From assembly GCF_021190955.1 (NCBI RefSeq), contig NZ_JAIOAO010000003.1:744001-808000 (forward strand): 64,000 bases of DNA, written 5' to 3'. A program made the translations under genes and the position numbers. The stretch's first letter is position 1. Each line of letters begins with the position of its first letter. Of this stretch, positions 62,301 to 64,000 are shown piece by piece. Source of the DNA: Parachryseolinea silvisoli. GTDB taxonomy: Bacteria > Bacteroidota > Bacteroidia > Cytophagales > Cyclobacteriaceae. Below the pieces are notes generated by a model that saw only the letters and a list, made by a program, of their open reading frames with translations, was not told the DNA's origin and did no database searches.

Positions 62301-64000
62301 TTAGGCTACGATATTGCCGGACGTGACGCGATAAAATTTGAGCGTACAGGAAGGCTTACACTGAAGGAACTTCACGTACTGGGGCTGGGAGGTGAAAATT
62401 TACTTCCTGCAACGACCTTTGCGTATGCTAATAATCCCCAGTCCGATGCGGGCAAGTACGACGACTGGGGGTACCATAAAAGCGACTACGTATCCGGCAC
62501 CGGGATGCGTCGAATTACCGCATTGTCCGCTGCGGATGTCGATGCGTGGTCGCTTTCAGAAATAACATTGCCCACGGGTGGAAAAGTTAGCGTGGAATAC
62601 GAGGCGAATACATTCCGAAAGTCGGTTTATAATAACGATGAAATTTTAAGCATTGAAAATATTGAACGGATCAGTACGGATCGGATAAAGGTTACGTTTA
62701 AAGAAAAAGGCATTAACCTGGCAGACTTTTTCTCGGTTAATCAAAATATTAATCTGAATGTCTTGATCATGAGTAATACGACCTCTTATGAAGACGGTGC
62801 ATTTTCAGATTTCTACAAATCTTCGGGTATCTCAGACCGTGTAAGCGAGGTCAACCAGGATAATATTGTTGTACAGGGAGGCACCCTCAATCAGTTTTTG
62901 GCTCCGAATAGGATCATGCTGATTCCCGGAACGAATCTGTTACAGGCGGTTACGCCACATTTTGTCGCAGGGTGTGTCGTTGTTGACGAAGACGAGAGTA
63001 CCCCAAAGTATGCCGGCGGTGTGCGTGTAAGTGCTGTCCATTCGGATGAATTTGATGGGCATCGCCGGACCACACGCTACGGCTACGCCGGTATCTCTTC
63101 AGCTTCGTCGGGTGTTACCAGCTATAAACCGTTTCAGGCTGTATCGATTAACTTTCCTGAAGGAAACGAGTTTTTTGATTACCTGACTTCACGTTTTGAC
63201 TGGCAGCCAGAGAAAGTAGCAGCCATGAGTGATCGTGCGAAGTTTCAGAACCGGTTAAACGCTTTGTACTTCCCGGTTCTCTTATTTTCCCGTGAAGCGC
63301 CGGCCCCAGGAGCGATATACGAGTACGTGACGGTGACGAACGAGTATGATGGGATGGCCGCCGACAATTATACCCGTCATCAATTTAGAGTTTTTCAAGA
63401 CGATATGATCACACGTGAGGGGACAGGTGTTTATGCTTATACGATTACAAACGATGCGGTTAACGTCGGTAATTTGCTTGCGGTCGAGCGATTTGCGAAA
63501 GATGGGAAACTTCTGGAAGAGACCCGGTATGGTTATCTGTACGATGAAGTGAACGAGCCATTTGAGGAGGTGATGCGAAATAGAAGACAAGGGACAGTCG
63601 AGCAGGTATTTAATAAATATATGGTAGTAAAAGACTGGGATTTCGAGAGCATAGAAGATGGCGCTCATGAGCTCTCCAATACACAGCAATATGCTATAAC
63701 AAGGCACATTGATAGGTCAAACGCAGTGTCGAAAGTGACACACCGGAACTATAAGCTCGACATCGGATCAGCGACGGAAAATCACGATTTCGACTACTAC
63801 AGCGGTCAGCCAATTAAGACGGTGACACGGGATGGCGCTGGCAATCGCATCATGACTGTTATTAAGCCTGCCTATACGGTGGGTGAATATTCTGGAATGA
63901 CGGCAACCCAGCTGGCAGCGGGCACGGTGGGGATGGGACTCAAACTAAAAAATTCCGGGAACAAGAACATGCTAACGCAATTGGCGGGCAGCACGTCATA
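59373..64000 (+). CDS. RHS/YD-repeat-type giant surface protein, partial at right edge
   Basis: The frame is open from the ATG at 59373 to the window end (1542 codons visible). It starts MKLIRNRILLKAFVVFFLLE, a signal peptide or membrane anchor, then VDTTDMVNLATGELVYNMPLL and GGYPMSLSYHAGIKPGQEASWVGLGF. This is the typical opening of large Bacteroidota RHS-like proteins that precede YD-repeat shells. The region to the edge is beta-rich with no recognisable enzyme motif; the last visible residues (KNMLTQLAGSTS) are also typical. Such proteins often end in a variable toxin domain with an immunity gene behind it, which would lie outside the window. Codon use is AT-richer than in neighbours. No frame break was found at the places checked. 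Confidence 0.8.
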   Translation, partial: MKLIRNRILLKAFVVFFLLEMLTSIVAPAVSWALTAGPSAPEFSSFEPVDTTDMVNLATGELVYNMPLLEVPGPAGGYPMSLSYHAGIKPGQEASWVGLGFTLNPGAINRTVNGFADDNYNTRREMHDYWDGGETTVKSKTLGLSVPAAGVGIYYTFDRTQDTFKGFSSSHYGGLSYNFNVANVAASIASAAYPVSAADQANIPPGPQLTMIRDAFSGGSLPSAASMDVSIGASGVKTSMTVAGLPVGGGSNSAGGMSQFVNSSTNTALYIPFAKFAGSLTLRDFYCRYWSDQSDALYSYGSLYPEGSVAHSDRYMYEGVEQPANGDSRFGEFRSFTGDIYDLPATPNVTLTPSREVTVWDQADPTRQAAGTLPATDQYVVTGQGIGGVIEPQSFENATLHGQNSYFKVPVPALPGPLIDYKIIDYKSLHNPTPGKRLDFRFKNDFSNSMQMDMGSFSSGTGSADISLTVGSAHADNTGYDETPTRQKLAGSRDIQWFTTAELRNGAAQAKGFIDCYLTKIERRNTMDIYNDYLQPEACLAVPESNTRSNGRGLFKDGSYPVKPADSYKATDRYPSLKPYTIHLDEKIGGFMITNESGVTYHYGLPVYSYNEYTRIRRKKPLKGAATINEIKNNEPYAYTWLLTAITGPDFVDRGGANGNPNGVLDDQDFGYWVKFEYGRWANAYQWRTPHTGYMSDFESEFESFSHGIKELYYLDAIETKSHKAFFVKSKRNDGRGVTSRLEGGSNPRKYNMRYKFNGTKTDPQTSDGSEVNDFRERGSLTFSVSPVSTLKLDAIYLYDKKDLESIPIRKDGGDKYDNAPSYDPHVYHYAGQSYKYDNAKKPGLDLSVSISTQDYIPVTYHNGDLVLDDEDISLLESQHSEFKAKALKVIEFKTDYSLSTHVANNIAYVSDMSSPYMCSDGNTCSSEGFDFEWPSNVPQGCTSWASCCNVNDQQAFYSIDPYAKFYQASTGTCQELGYDIAGRDAIKFERTGRLTLKELHVLGLGGENLLPATTFAYANNPQSDAGKYDDWGYHKSDYVSGTGMRRITALSAADVDAWSLSEITLPTGGKVSVEYEANTFRKSVYNNDEILSIENIERISTDRIKVTFKEKGINLADFFSVNQNINLNVLIMSNTTSYEDGAFSDFYKSSGISDRVSEVNQDNIVVQGGTLNQFLAPNRIMLIPGTNLLQAVTPHFVAGCVVVDEDESTPKYAGGVRVSAVHSDEFDGHRRTTRYGYAGISSASSGVTSYKPFQAVSINFPEGNEFFDYLTSRFDWQPEKVAAMSDRAKFQNRLNALYFPVLLFSREAPAPGAIYEYVTVTNEYDGMAADNYTRHQFRVFQDDMITREGTGVYAYTITNDAVNVGNLLAVERFAKDGKLLEETRYGYLYDEVNEPFEEVMRNRRQGTVEQVFNKYMVVKDWDFESIEDGAHELSNTQQYAITRHIDRSNAVSKVTHRNYKLDIGSATENHDFDYYSGQPIKTVTRDGAGNRIMTVIKPAYTVGEYSGMTATQLAAGTVGMGLKLKNSGNKNMLTQLAGSTS

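Overview
The window looks like chromosomal DNA from a member of the Bacteroidota, most likely a gliding or soil-type Cytophagales/Chitinophagales relative. That is inferred from two SusC/SusD loci, a type IX secretion partner pair (a giant PKD protein with a CHU_C/type B tail followed by a PorP/SprF protein), DUF4302, DUF4374 and DUF1569 proteins, many surface lipoproteins, and the general lack of Shine-Dalgarno sequences. No species can be named from the sequence alone. No rRNA, tRNA, CRISPR array, insertion sequence or phage gene was recognised.

Layout. 1-6.6 kb (minus): a SusC-SusD-HExxH metallohydrolase lipoprotein-DUF4302 uptake operon, cut by the left edge. 7.2-12 kb (plus): a 1259-aa PKD/type B T9SS cargo and its PorP/SprF partner. 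12-14.8 kb: a DUF1569 protein, a divergent MFS transporter/DeoR regulator pair sharing a symmetric operator cluster, and a 47-aa conserved small protein. 14.9-20.4 kb: CCA-adding enzyme, a six-PAS soluble histidine kinase with a single-domain response regulator, and MscL. 20.5-26.3 kb: an exported TPR-CHAT protease, an outer-membrane protein, and a divergent OmpR-type two-component system. 26.4-31 kb: a lipoprotein, then a frameshifted TonB-dependent receptor with a DUF4374 lipoprotein (resembling the XusA/XusB xenosiderophore pair).

31.2-41.8 kb (plus): two export systems back to back. The first is an ABC exporter/HlyD adaptor/TolC set; the second is a CzcCBA-type heavy-metal RND set. 42-46.8 kb: an exported M20 carboxypeptidase, a lower-GC 'orphan' gene whose product carries an eCIS-cargo-like leader, a deaminase-like fold and a long coiled coil, and an exported cyanophycinase. 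The cyanophycinase ends a second SusC-SusD operon that also encodes two PKD/YWTD-propeller lipoproteins (46-53.4 kb, minus). That arrangement suggests uptake of peptides, perhaps cyanophycin-derived. 54-64 kb (plus): a frameshifted DUF3857/transglutaminase/DUF2569 protein, an unknown protein, Lgt, and the first 1542 codons of an RHS/YD-type wall-surface giant cut by the right edge.

Three genes contain a clear or probable one-base frame break and a fourth is suspected, all at short homopolymers; they may be assembly errors. Between genes there is a recurrent REP-like element (26.3, 41.9, 43.4, 45.9 kb) with compensatory stem changes, and CCCGATA..TATCGGG palindromes. The least explained object is the 43.5-45.9 kb orphan gene.
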